Shown here piece after piece: positions 1 to 5,833 of a stretch of DNA of 13,523 nt (position 1 is the stretch's first letter; the number at the start of each line of letters is the position of its first letter). The notes under the pieces were generated by a model, which worked only from the letters and a program-made list of their open reading frames with translations, had not been told where the DNA came from and ran no database searches. The translations under genes were made by a program, and so were the position numbers. The DNA is taken from positions 3,120 to 16,642 of the forward strand of contig JAOZSS010000036.1 in NCBI GenBank assembly GCA_029939545.1. Direction: 5' to 3'. The DNA comes from Kiritimatiellia bacterium (lineage in GTDB: Bacteria; Verrucomicrobiota; Kiritimatiellia; UBA8416; JABMPJ01).

Positions 1-37
1 ACTTCGACCCACTTTGCATGGCTGTTCAAGAAAGCCA

Positions 38-120
38 GCCTTGGCGAAGACTGCCCGGCGTAGCCAAGGCGACAGCCGCAGGCGAAGCGGGGTGATTCAT
101 CGCCGAGCTACGCCTGGCAG
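38..120. repeat. Long imperfect inverted repeat
   Basis: Bases 51-64 (CTGCCCGGCGTAGC) are the reverse complement of 107-120 except for one mismatch (13 of 14), leaving a 42-base loop. A second perfect 8-bp pairing, GCCTTGGC at 38-45 with GCCAAGGC at 63-70, overlaps the first arm and is mutually exclusive with it. The density of complementary GC-rich words is typical of REP-like or other small dispersed intergenic repeats. Copy number cannot be judged from one window. Confidence 0.5.
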
Positions 121-176
121 GCCATCCTTTCAGGTACACTTTTCTCGCGCTTGCCATAGGCAGTGACAGGGCAAAG

Positions 177-196
177 GACTGGTCTCTTTACCAGTC
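177..196. repeat. Short perfect stem-loop
   Basis: GACTGGT (177-183) and ACCAGTC (190-196) form a perfect 7-bp stem with a 6-base loop. No T-run follows on either strand, so it does not look like an intrinsic terminator. A second 7-bp stem with a 9-base loop lies at 243-265 (TCTGGAC with GTCCAGA). They may belong to a larger structured repeat or an unrecognised RNA. Confidence 0.35.
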
Positions 197-299
197 AGAC
201 CCCCACGTCATCAGAACGCATCCAAGTCCGCAAATGGGGATTTCTGGACATAGAGCGCGTCCAGAGTAGGCAATGCGCCATGGAACCAGTGGGGCATCA

Positions 300-497
300 C
301 GACCCCAAAGGGGTCGACCATCATAGCCCGGCGTGGAACGCCGGGTATCTAAGAAACGACCCGGGATTGGCGGGAGGCGTATGGGCGGGGTGATCGTAGA
401 CGATCTCGTCCGCTTCGCCTCCCTCAGAATTCACTTCTTCATAAATCCCAGGGTTTCACCCTGGGCTATGATGTGACACCCCTTTGGAGTACTCCAA
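300..497. repeat. Concentric palindromic intergenic element (REP/MITE-like)
   Basis: The outer arms 302-329 and 463-490 are reverse complements at 24 of 28 positions. Each arm carries its own secondary structure. On the left are a 7-bp stem with an AAA loop (300-316) and CCCGGCG/CGCCGGG with a 5-base loop (327-345). On the right are CCCAGGG/CCCTGGG with a 5-base loop (447-465) and a perfect 14-bp palindrome TTGGAGTACTCCAA (484-497). At the centre GGGAGGCG (372-379) pairs with CGCCTCCC (416-423), enclosing GATCGT-AG-ACGATC (392-405). All symmetry axes fall near 396-399, so the whole is one large imperfect palindrome. It has no protein gene and no obvious target duplication. It resembles non-autonomous palindromic repeats I recall from PVC genomes, but I could not check copies. 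Confidence 0.65.
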
Positions 498-567
498 TCT
501 CGAATGGATCAACACGCCCAGTGCCCCTCTGGTTCCAAGGAGGGGGCGTGCGGTGGTTCCGCTCCAC

Positions 568-1215
568 TCAGTCAGATGCGGGGTCGATGGTCTCGGGTTC
601 AGCGGCCTTGGGTTCGATCACCTTGGGCTTGCCGGGCCCCCTCTTGGGCGGCTTGGCTGGCGTAAAGGCTTTGATCTTCTCCACCTGGCTCATGGTCTTG
701 TTTATACCGGACGAGAACGGTGAGGCTTTGGTGCTGAAGGTAATGCGTGCAAGTTCACCTGCTACCGGAATCCAGCCTGTGGGGATAACTTTCATACGTC
801 GCGTACGCAGAAACTGTATCGCTTGGCCCCTGCCTGCGACCTGAGCGCGGATGGCGCGGCGTCCTACTTGCGTGATCTTGACTTCGGCGGGGCTTTCGAC
901 CTTTATCGTGTTCGGGCCTGCCTTGACCAGCCTTATCGATTTGATAACCATGATCGGGTTGCCACGCCGTGTTTCCTCGACGCATTCCAACGCCACGCTA
1001 TCGCCAACACCCGGGCGCCACCAATCGCTGGGCTCATATACGGTCTTCTTTTTGCCGACATAGAAAAGCCGTTCGAGACCGGTATTGTCCTTGATTCGAT
1101 ACTTGCCGAATCCGCTTTCAGTAATGACCCCGTTCACCGGGGTCGCGAGGCAGGTGGCGAATGTGCCTAAAGCCATACATGCGATAGCGGCGGTTGTTAG
1201 AATCTTCTGCTTCAT
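568..1215 (-). CDS. Secreted protein of unknown function with possible tandem internal domains
   Basis: This 215-residue protein is one I do not recognise. The N-terminus (MKQKILTTAAIACMALGTFA) is a signal peptide: a basic start, a hydrophobic core, and probable cleavage after Ala24 (CLA|TP). The mature part is basic. Residues about 26-98 and 101-184 look like two diverged copies of one beta-rich module. Each has a Trp-(x)-Pro then Gly-acidic feature (W66-R-P68...G71-D72; W148-I-P150...G153-E154) flanked by basic segments. The tail from about 185 is a low-complexity Pro/Lys/Glu linker. The ATG at 1215 has a good ribosome site (AAAGGGA, about 6 nt upstream). It lies 42 nt downstream of deoB on the same strand and is probably co-transcribed, with a hairpin in the gap. 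An OB-fold-like or SH3-like envelope role is possible but unproven. Secretion is fairly certain; function is unknown. Confidence 0.8.
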   Translation of the reverse strand: MKQKILTTAAIACMALGTFATCLATPVNGVITESGFGKYRIKDNTGLERLFYVGKKKTVYEPSDWWRPGVGDSVALECVEETRRGNPIMVIKSIRLVKAGPNTIKVESPAEVKITQVGRRAIRAQVAGRGQAIQFLRTRRMKVIPTGWIPVAGELARITFSTKASPFSSGINKTMSQVEKIKAFTPAKPPKRGPGKPKVIEPKAAEPETIDPASD

Positions 1216-1235
1216 GATTGATCCCTTTCTGTAAG

Positions 1236-1254
1236 TGTCGGGGCTCCCCCGACA
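1236..1254 (-). terminator. Stem-loop in the deoB to secreted-protein gap
   Basis: TGTCGGGG and CCCCGACA form a perfect 8-bp stem with a 3-base loop, four bases after the deoB stop codon on the minus strand. No T-run follows, and the next gene's ribosome site lies only a few bases further on. A weak or partial terminator, or an mRNA-stabilising hairpin that sets different expression for the two genes, fits better than a full terminator. Confidence 0.4.
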
Positions 1255-1257
1255 TCC

Positions 1258-2469
1258 TTATTTATAGATACTGATTCCTCTCAACATGGGTGGTGTGCCG
1301 AAGAGGTCTGCGACGGTTTGGGCGACGTCGTAGAAGCCTTGGCGGATGCCTAACTCACGGCCGTGTTGGCCGGGGCGATGGACCAGGAAGGGCACGAACT
1401 CGCGCGTGTGGTCGGTGCCGGCGAAGGTGGGGTCGTTTCCGTGATCGGCGGTGATCATGACGCAATCGTCGTCGTTCAGCTTCAGGAGAAGATCGGAGAG
1501 AAAGAGGTCTGTGTTTTCGAGCGCGGCCGCGTAACCCGAGGGGTCTCGTCGGTGGCCGTAGAGCATGTCGAAATCAATCAGGTTGACGAACACAAACTGC
1601 GACTCGCTCTCCTCTGCGATGGACAGCACGACACGCTGCGCGTCGCGGTTGTTCTTAACATGCTCGGAGCGGTCGATTCCCTGGCCGGCAAATACGTCGT
1701 CCAGTTTTCCGACCGTAACGGTTTTTACGCCGTGCGACTGAAGGTGGTCCAAGATCGTGGGCTCGGGCGGCACTAGCGAGAAGTCCCGCCGGTTCTCTGT
1801 GCGCTTGAAGTGACTGGCATCGGCCCCTGCAAAGGGGCGTGCAATGACACGTCCGACCCTAAGCGGATCGCAGAGTTCGCGCGCCACCCGGCAACCGGCA
1901 TAGAGTTCGTCGAGCGGGATGACCTCCTCGTGAGCGGCGATCTGAAAAACCGAGTCGGCACTGGTGTAGACGATCCATTTCCCGCTCGCCATGTGCTCGG
2001 CACCGAGATCCTTGATAATGACCGTTCCGCTCGCGGCCATGTTGCCCAGGATCCCCCGGCCCGTTCTTTCTATGAAGGCGGCTGTCAACTCCTCGGGGAA
2101 CGAGGGATGGTTGGGTGAAAAGAGATGAAAACCCTCTTCGATGAGAAGTCCGGCCATCTCCCAATGCCCCGTTGTAGTGTCCTTGCCCTGCGAGCACTCC
2201 TGTAGCGCCCCCCAGCTTGCACGTGGCGCCTTGGCGGGAGGGACGCCGACAATCTCCAGTCCGCCGGGTAGGATTCCGGGTATGTTGCCAAGACCCATAG
2301 ACTGCAACGTGGGCAGGTGGAGCCCTCCCACGGCACTGGCGCAGTGCGGCACTGTGGCCGATCCTGCATCGCCATAGGCGGCGGCATCGGGCGCCGCGCC
2401 GATGCCTACGGAATCCAATACAATGAGGAACACCGTCATGGATTGAGTCTCGCGCGATTTCGCTAGCAT
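1258..2469 (-). CDS. deoB: Phosphopentomutase
   Basis: This cytosolic alkaline-phosphatase-superfamily enzyme interconverts (deoxy)ribose 1-phosphate and 5-phosphate, linking nucleoside phosphorolysis to central metabolism. The 403-residue product has the usual family length and all metal and catalytic motifs. These are Asp19 in LIVLDSVGIG; the nucleophile loop GKDTTTGHWEM (Thr98); Asp301 and His306 in NLIDFDMLYGH; Asp342-His343 in TADHGND; and His354 in TDHTRE. They match the two-Mn2+ site described for Bacillus DeoB. The ATG at 2469 has a GGAA about 8 nt upstream. Homologues usually begin nearer the first motif, so the ATG at 2439 (MTVFLIVLDS, 393 residues) is a real alternative, though its ribosome site is weaker. 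No purine-nucleoside phosphorylase or deoC adjoins it, which is unusual compared with classical deo operons. Its neighbour downstream is a secreted protein of unknown role. The identification is firm. Confidence 0.97.
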   Translation of the reverse strand: MLAKSRETQSMTVFLIVLDSVGIGAAPDAAAYGDAGSATVPHCASAVGGLHLPTLQSMGLGNIPGILPGGLEIVGVPPAKAPRASWGALQECSQGKDTTTGHWEMAGLLIEEGFHLFSPNHPSFPEELTAAFIERTGRGILGNMAASGTVIIKDLGAEHMASGKWIVYTSADSVFQIAAHEEVIPLDELYAGCRVARELCDPLRVGRVIARPFAGADASHFKRTENRRDFSLVPPEPTILDHLQSHGVKTVTVGKLDDVFAGQGIDRSEHVKNNRDAQRVVLSIAEESESQFVFVNLIDFDMLYGHRRDPSGYAAALENTDLFLSDLLLKLNDDDCVMITADHGNDPTFAGTDHTREFVPFLVHRPGQHGRELGIRQGFYDVAQTVADLFGTPPMLRGISIYK

Positions 2470-2573
2470 GTCAAGATTTCCGCGACAATCGGATTGCGGT
2501 CCTTGATCTCTCCTGTTCGAATACGATACGATGGTGGCCTTGTAGTAAAGTTGTATCGCAGTGATTGTAAACT
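2470..2573. promoter_or_regulatory. Divergent intergenic region between deoB and the zinc-finger gene
   Basis: These 104 bases separate two divergent starts, so both promoters should lie here. On the plus strand, TTGATC (about 2501) and TACGAT (about 2525) are spaced 18 bases apart as a weak sigma-70-like pair. The plus-strand gene has no clear Shine-Dalgarno before its ATG. I see no convincing operator palindrome. Confidence 0.3.
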
Positions 2574-4106
2574 ATGGCCGACACAGAACATACAGAATCT
2601 GACCAGGAAGTGGACCTCGATGGGGTCCTTGAACTGAACTTTGTTCCCGACTGGGCGCGCAAGCCTCCTCAGGCATCCCGATGGGAGGACGAAAGACCAT
2701 CGCGGCGGGGCGACCGGGGTCATGACCGCTATCATGGCGATAGTCGCGGGGGGCAGCGTCGTGATGACCGCGGCCGGGGTGACCGCGGCGATCGGAGACC
2801 TCGTCGACCACGTGAGGATTATCGCGATAGTCGCTCCCGGGGGCGGTCGGACCGACCACCCGCAAGAGGGGGCGAGGGCGCGCCTGCACCTGCGCCTGCC
2901 CCGTACGCGCGGCAGCAACCGGAGCAGCGCCGGAGACCAGAGCAACGCCGGGAACGAGACTATCGCCGCCCGCCTGAGCCGCGACTGCCGCTCGATATCC
3001 GCCTTATCCCTGACCAGAAAGGGCTCCAGGCTGTGGCGCGACGGATCCATCACAGCTGGATGGCCTACCCGGTGATGGAACTGGCAACGATCTTCCTCAC
3101 ACGTCCGGAGTTGACGCGCGTACGTATCGAGGTTGAACGGGATGCCCATGACCTGACGCTTTTCCAGTGCAAGGCTTGCGGGGCCATATCGAGCGACGCG
3201 GATCTAGCCCTGTCACATCTCCTGTCGCGGCACCTTGAGGATTATTACGAGAAAGAAGAGAAGCTCAGCGATCCTCCCAGTGGCTCATTTGTCTGTGTGG
3301 CGCGATGCGGCGTGAGCGGGGAACTGCTGGGACCGCCCAACCATCATAGCTATGCCCAGCGCGTGCAGGAAGTGCACGACAGCAGGTGTCCCGGGATGGA
3401 CATGGAGTCCTATCGCCGCCGCATCGAGACGGTGCGCGAGGAAGCCGTGGTTGAGCAGTGGAAGGAAGAGGTGAGGAAACAGACGGTCTATCGGAGAAAA
3501 GAGCTTCCGCCTGATACTGAGCCGTGTGATCTTGAACCGGCCGATGCAATCCGGGCGTTCAAGGATGAGTTTGCCGACAAGCTGATCCGCAAGACTCGCA
3601 AGGCTTCTCTTCCTGCATCGGTAGCCTTGTACATGGATGACATCCCTCTCCGCTCTTACATCCGGAGGCTATGGGAGGAAGAGGAGCGTTTTCCGCTCAA
3701 GATTTCCTTCGCCCTGCGCGCAGCGTTCAAGCACATGCACCTCCACGTGTTCAAGGCCGGTAAAGGCACCCACTTTGTAACTCGCGTGGTGCCCGGTGCC
3801 CTCGACCCCGAGCATGTGGTGGAAGGCATCCGGGAAGTGTTGCTGTATCTACATGACCACCCCGGCATCAGCCGTGCTGAGCTCATCGAGGGACTGAGGC
3901 CCGGATTGGCCATGAATTCCGACACCGCGCACGATGTGTTGTCCCCGCTGGGTTGGATGATCGAGCGCGGGCATATCATTGAGTTTTTCAATGGGACACT
4001 ATCGGTTCCGCTCCACAAGCGGTCATCACGCCCCCCCGAACTCCGGCCCAAGAGGCGCAAAGGCAAGGGCAAGGGCAAGGGCAAGGGCAAGAAGGATGAT
4101 GCGTAG
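2574..4106 (+). CDS. Conserved-type protein: RGD-rich N-terminus, C2H2-type zinc finger, possible C-terminal winged helix
   Basis: This 510-residue protein is one I do not recognise by name. Residues 1-30 are acidic. Residues 40-135 are low complexity, rich in Arg, Asp and Gly with a Pro-Ala stretch (103-110), like disordered RNA-binding tails. Residues 150-195 are folded (a YPVMELATIFL helix). A zinc-finger pattern C199-x2-C202-x12-H215-x4-H220 follows. A second Cys/His set, C241, C245, H257, H258, H268 and C272 (around GPPNHHSY), may bind another metal. Residues 275-310 are a charged helix. Residues 345-480 end in a winged-helix-like segment (HPGISRAELIEGL). The tail is Lys-Gly (GK)n. I recall similar GPPN-Y/H-H-containing proteins of unknown function in Verrucomicrobia and Lentisphaerota. 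A nucleic-acid-binding role, RNA or ribosome associated, is inference. The start ATG lacks a clear ribosome site. It diverges from deoB and overlaps the next small gene by 11 nt. Coding status is firm; function is open. Confidence 0.85.
   Translation: MADTEHTESDQEVDLDGVLELNFVPDWARKPPQASRWEDERPSRRGDRGHDRYHGDSRGGQRRDDRGRGDRGDRRPRRPREDYRDSRSRGRSDRPPARGGEGAPAPAPAPYARQQPEQRRRPEQRRERDYRRPPEPRLPLDIRLIPDQKGLQAVARRIHHSWMAYPVMELATIFLTRPELTRVRIEVERDAHDLTLFQCKACGAISSDADLALSHLLSRHLEDYYEKEEKLSDPPSGSFVCVARCGVSGELLGPPNHHSYAQRVQEVHDSRCPGMDMESYRRRIETVREEAVVEQWKEEVRKQTVYRRKELPPDTEPCDLEPADAIRAFKDEFADKLIRKTRKASLPASVALYMDDIPLRSYIRRLWEEEERFPLKISFALRAAFKHMHLHVFKAGKGTHFVTRVVPGALDPEHVVEGIREVLLYLHDHPGISRAELIEGLRPGLAMNSDTAHDVLSPLGWMIERGHIIEFFNGTLSVPLHKRSSRPPELRPKRRKGKGKGKGKGKKDDA
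4062..4091 (+). repeat. Tandem hexanucleotide repeat, five copies of GGCAAG
   Basis: Five exact GGCAAG copies encode the (Gly-Lys)5 tail of the zinc-finger protein. As an in-frame 6-bp unit, copy-number change would lengthen or shorten the basic tail without a frameshift. It sits just before the overlapping start of the next small gene and includes or adjoins that gene's possible ribosome site (AAGAAGG). Confidence 0.85.
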
Positions 4107-4299
4107 GCGGCGGCAACGGAAACCCACGCTTCTGGGCGAGGCCTTCGCAATGAAGGAGAGCACAGGCTGGGAGGATGTCGCCGACAACATGCATATCCAG
4201 GAGAAGATCGCCGCGGATCGAAGGCGCCTGATGCTTCGGCTGACCGTTGGGGTCATGGGACTCGTGATCGTTTCGATCGTTCTATACCGGCTCTTCTAG
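4096..4299 (+). CDS. Small tail-anchored membrane protein
   Basis: This 67-residue protein has a strongly basic N-terminus (MMRRRRQRKP), an amphipathic charged middle, and a single C-terminal hydrophobic segment (about residues 46-64, LRLTVGVMGLVIVSIVLYR) ending three residues before the stop. It is therefore probably C-tail anchored in the inner membrane with the body in the cytoplasm. ATG codons at 4096 and 4099 overlap the end of the zinc-finger gene by 8-11 nt, suggesting translational coupling. A later ATG at 4150 (MKESTGWEDV, 49 residues) has a better-spaced GAGG and could be the true start. The open frame reaches back to 3979, but that part is only the out-of-frame reading of the GGCAAG repeat. 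Function is unknown, and a role together with the upstream protein is inference from coupling. Confidence 0.6.
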   Translation: MMRRRRQRKPTLLGEAFAMKESTGWEDVADNMHIQEKIAADRRRLMLRLTVGVMGLVIVSIVLYRLF

Positions 4300-5813
4300 A
4301 ACGTGCTTGAACCCGAGTATTCCCCGATCCGGTAGAGCAACCCCTTCCAGAATCCGCTCCACCAGTTCTCAGCATAGGCAAAATAGGGGAGGGTGTAGAT
4401 CAGCCCATCGCTGTTTGACCACGCCCGGTCAAAGTACACGCAGAAGCGATCCATGCTCGCGCGGTCCCCCTCAATCAAAGCAACGGCTTCCATGTTCAGG
4501 TTGTTGAGATTGCGCCGCGTCCAGTTGGCTGACCCGCAGAGCAGTGCCCCGTCGCCGTTCGCGTCCGCGACACAGAGCGCTTTCGTGTGGAACTGCTCCC
4601 CGTGCGTATCGGCCCAGCGCACTTCGAGGTCCAGGCCGCGCCATCGGGCACAATTCATCAGTTCGCGTGCCACGATGCGGTTGGGTACTCCGTTCTTGCG
4701 CCGCCCGAATGCGCTCCTGTTGGGATCAAGAATCATGCGCACCGATACGCCGCGGCGTGCGGCACGGCGAATGGCGCTGATAACACGCCGCTCTGAGAGA
4801 TAGAATACTCCAATCCTGATTATGCCGTCGGACGGCGCTCCGTCGCAGAGCTCAATCAACTTGTCGCGTATGGCTCGTTCTGTGAGCCATTGTGCCGTCA
4901 CACCGGAAGCGGGTGGCACCGTCGCCTCGCCCTGGCGGGCCGCTGAGCGGACACAGAGGACTGCCTGTGCCACCTCTGCACGGTCACTGAGGTCATCGAT
5001 TGCACGTGCAGACCATTCAATGGTGTGCAGTTCCGACTCAAGGGCATCTCGGGCTACCTTGCCACGAAGCTGAAGTGCGATGTTTGAGTGGGCGGAGCTG
5101 GCATCATGCGGGTTGAAGCTCGTGACAAGAACGGTCCAGGTTGCGTCCGCGTGGTCGACAAGAGCCAGCTTGCGGTGATTGGCCTTGAAGAAGAGGAGCC
5201 TGCCCACCTGTTCGTAAGAGAGACGTGGGGCGTTGGGATCGACCGGATTGGTTAAACGAGGTTTGCTCAGGTATCCGGTGATGCGAGGTACACGGTCGAA
5301 GACCCATGCCGTGCTGTGTGCAGGGGCGGCATAGAGCAGGTGTGAGTCACGCAGTCGCCTTAGATCGGTTAGCACCACGGGAATGCCCGCATCGCGCAAA
5401 CGCTGTAGGTGCGGATCCAAGTCCTGACCATAGAGCGCATTGATGGGGTCGGTCAGCGCGATGATCTCCAGCTCGGGCTTCTCCAACTGGCGGCGCAAGA
5501 GGGCATCGACCAGCTCACTCGAAAGCGCCCGATGGTCGGTGTCGCTGGACCCCATCCTGTTCCAGAGAAAAAGGTCCAGCACGATGGCACTGTGCGCTTG
5601 GTCGATCATTTCGAGCAGGGCATCGAAGATCTCCTGTCGAATGACACGCTGGTTGCCATCCGCATCCCACGCCGTGCTGTCGATGAGCAGCCGCACATCG
5701 GATGGGGCTATGTGTGACGGAGTTCCCTCCACGTTGACACCGGGGGGAAGCGACCGGCATCCCAGGCCCGAGCAAAGCAGCACAAGCACTACCAACAGCA
5801 TCCTACCCAACAC
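4296..5813 (-). CDS. Phospholipase D-superfamily lipoprotein (phosphodiesterase/transferase)
   Basis: The protein is 505 residues from a GTG start at 5813. The PLD superfamily cleaves or transfers phosphodiesters (phospholipids, cardiolipin synthesis, nucleic acids) through two HxK motifs that form one active site. The N-terminus is a lipoprotein-type signal (MLLVVLVLLCSGLGC, probable lipidated Cys19). Motif 1 is H213-R-K215 with D220 (NHRKLALVD). Motif 2 is H409-T-K411 with D417, followed by GSANWT (427-432). The second Asp is one residue further than in the classical HxKx4D pattern. A family-typical segment precedes motif 1 (IVLDLFLWN, about 77-85). The GTG was chosen because GGAGG (5820-5824) lies 6 nt upstream. 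The open frame extends upstream to an ATG at 5921 inside the permease gene, but that would bury the signal peptide. It follows the permease stop by 20 nt, so it is the last gene of the importer operon. Its substrate is unknown. Confidence 0.88.
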   Translation of the reverse strand: MLGRMLLVVLVLLCSGLGCRSLPPGVNVEGTPSHIAPSDVRLLIDSTAWDADGNQRVIRQEIFDALLEMIDQAHSAIVLDLFLWNRMGSSDTDHRALSSELVDALLRRQLEKPELEIIALTDPINALYGQDLDPHLQRLRDAGIPVVLTDLRRLRDSHLLYAAPAHSTAWVFDRVPRITGYLSKPRLTNPVDPNAPRLSYEQVGRLLFFKANHRKLALVDHADATWTVLVTSFNPHDASSAHSNIALQLRGKVARDALESELHTIEWSARAIDDLSDRAEVAQAVLCVRSAARQGEATVPPASGVTAQWLTERAIRDKLIELCDGAPSDGIIRIGVFYLSERRVISAIRRAARRGVSVRMILDPNRSAFGRRKNGVPNRIVARELMNCARWRGLDLEVRWADTHGEQFHTKALCVADANGDGALLCGSANWTRRNLNNLNMEAVALIEGDRASMDRFCVYFDRAWSNSDGLIYTLPYFAYAENWWSGFWKGLLYRIGEYSGSSTF

Positions 5814-5819
5814 CCAACA

Positions 5820-5824
5820 CCTCC
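5820..5824 (-). promoter_or_regulatory. Ribosome binding site fixing the GTG start of the PLD lipoprotein
   Basis: On the minus strand GGAGG occurs 6 nt before GTG at 5813. This start places the hydrophobic signal segment at the very N-terminus, which the longer ATG frame does not. Confidence 0.7.
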
Positions 5825-5833
5825 AACCCGGAT

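Larger units (their letters stand above)
1..567. other. Gene-poor, hairpin-rich intergenic stretch
   Basis: I see no convincing protein gene here. The open frames across it (for example 163-393 on the plus strand) have no ribosome site, no recognisable domain, and run through palindromic DNA. The stretch instead holds a long inverted repeat at 51-120, isolated stem-loops at 177-196 and 243-265, and a nested palindromic element at about 300-497. It lies downstream of the minus-strand gene ending at 568. A fragment of a gene at the extreme left edge cannot be excluded. Confidence 0.6.

Noticed and set aside
163..393. 76-residue plus-strand frame in the left intergenic region
   Set aside because: It has no ribosome site, no domain, and runs through the arm of the palindromic element and two hairpins. 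It is most likely repeat-derived.
390..476. 28-codon GTG frame inside the palindromic element
   Set aside because: It lies wholly within the symmetric centre and right arm. This kind of spurious peptide call arises wherever such repeats occur.
1..567. CRISPR array or tRNA/rRNA in the repeat-rich left end
   Set aside because: There are no evenly spaced direct repeats, and no cloverleaf or rRNA-like sequence. The repeats are inverted, not tandem.
473..844. 123-residue plus-strand frame
   Set aside because: It is antisense to the secreted-protein gene, with no signal, domain or ribosome site. The minus-strand reading has a signal peptide and a good ribosome site.
2463..3149. 228-residue open frame on the minus strand
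   Set aside because: It is antisense to the Arg/Asp/Gly-rich part of the zinc-finger gene, rich in Pro/Arg/Thr with no domain, and overlaps the deoB start. The GC-rich repeats keep this frame open.
3979..4095. N-terminal extension of the small membrane protein to 3979
   Set aside because: It is out-of-frame reading of the zinc-finger gene, including an (Ala-Arg)n run produced by the GGCAAG repeat.
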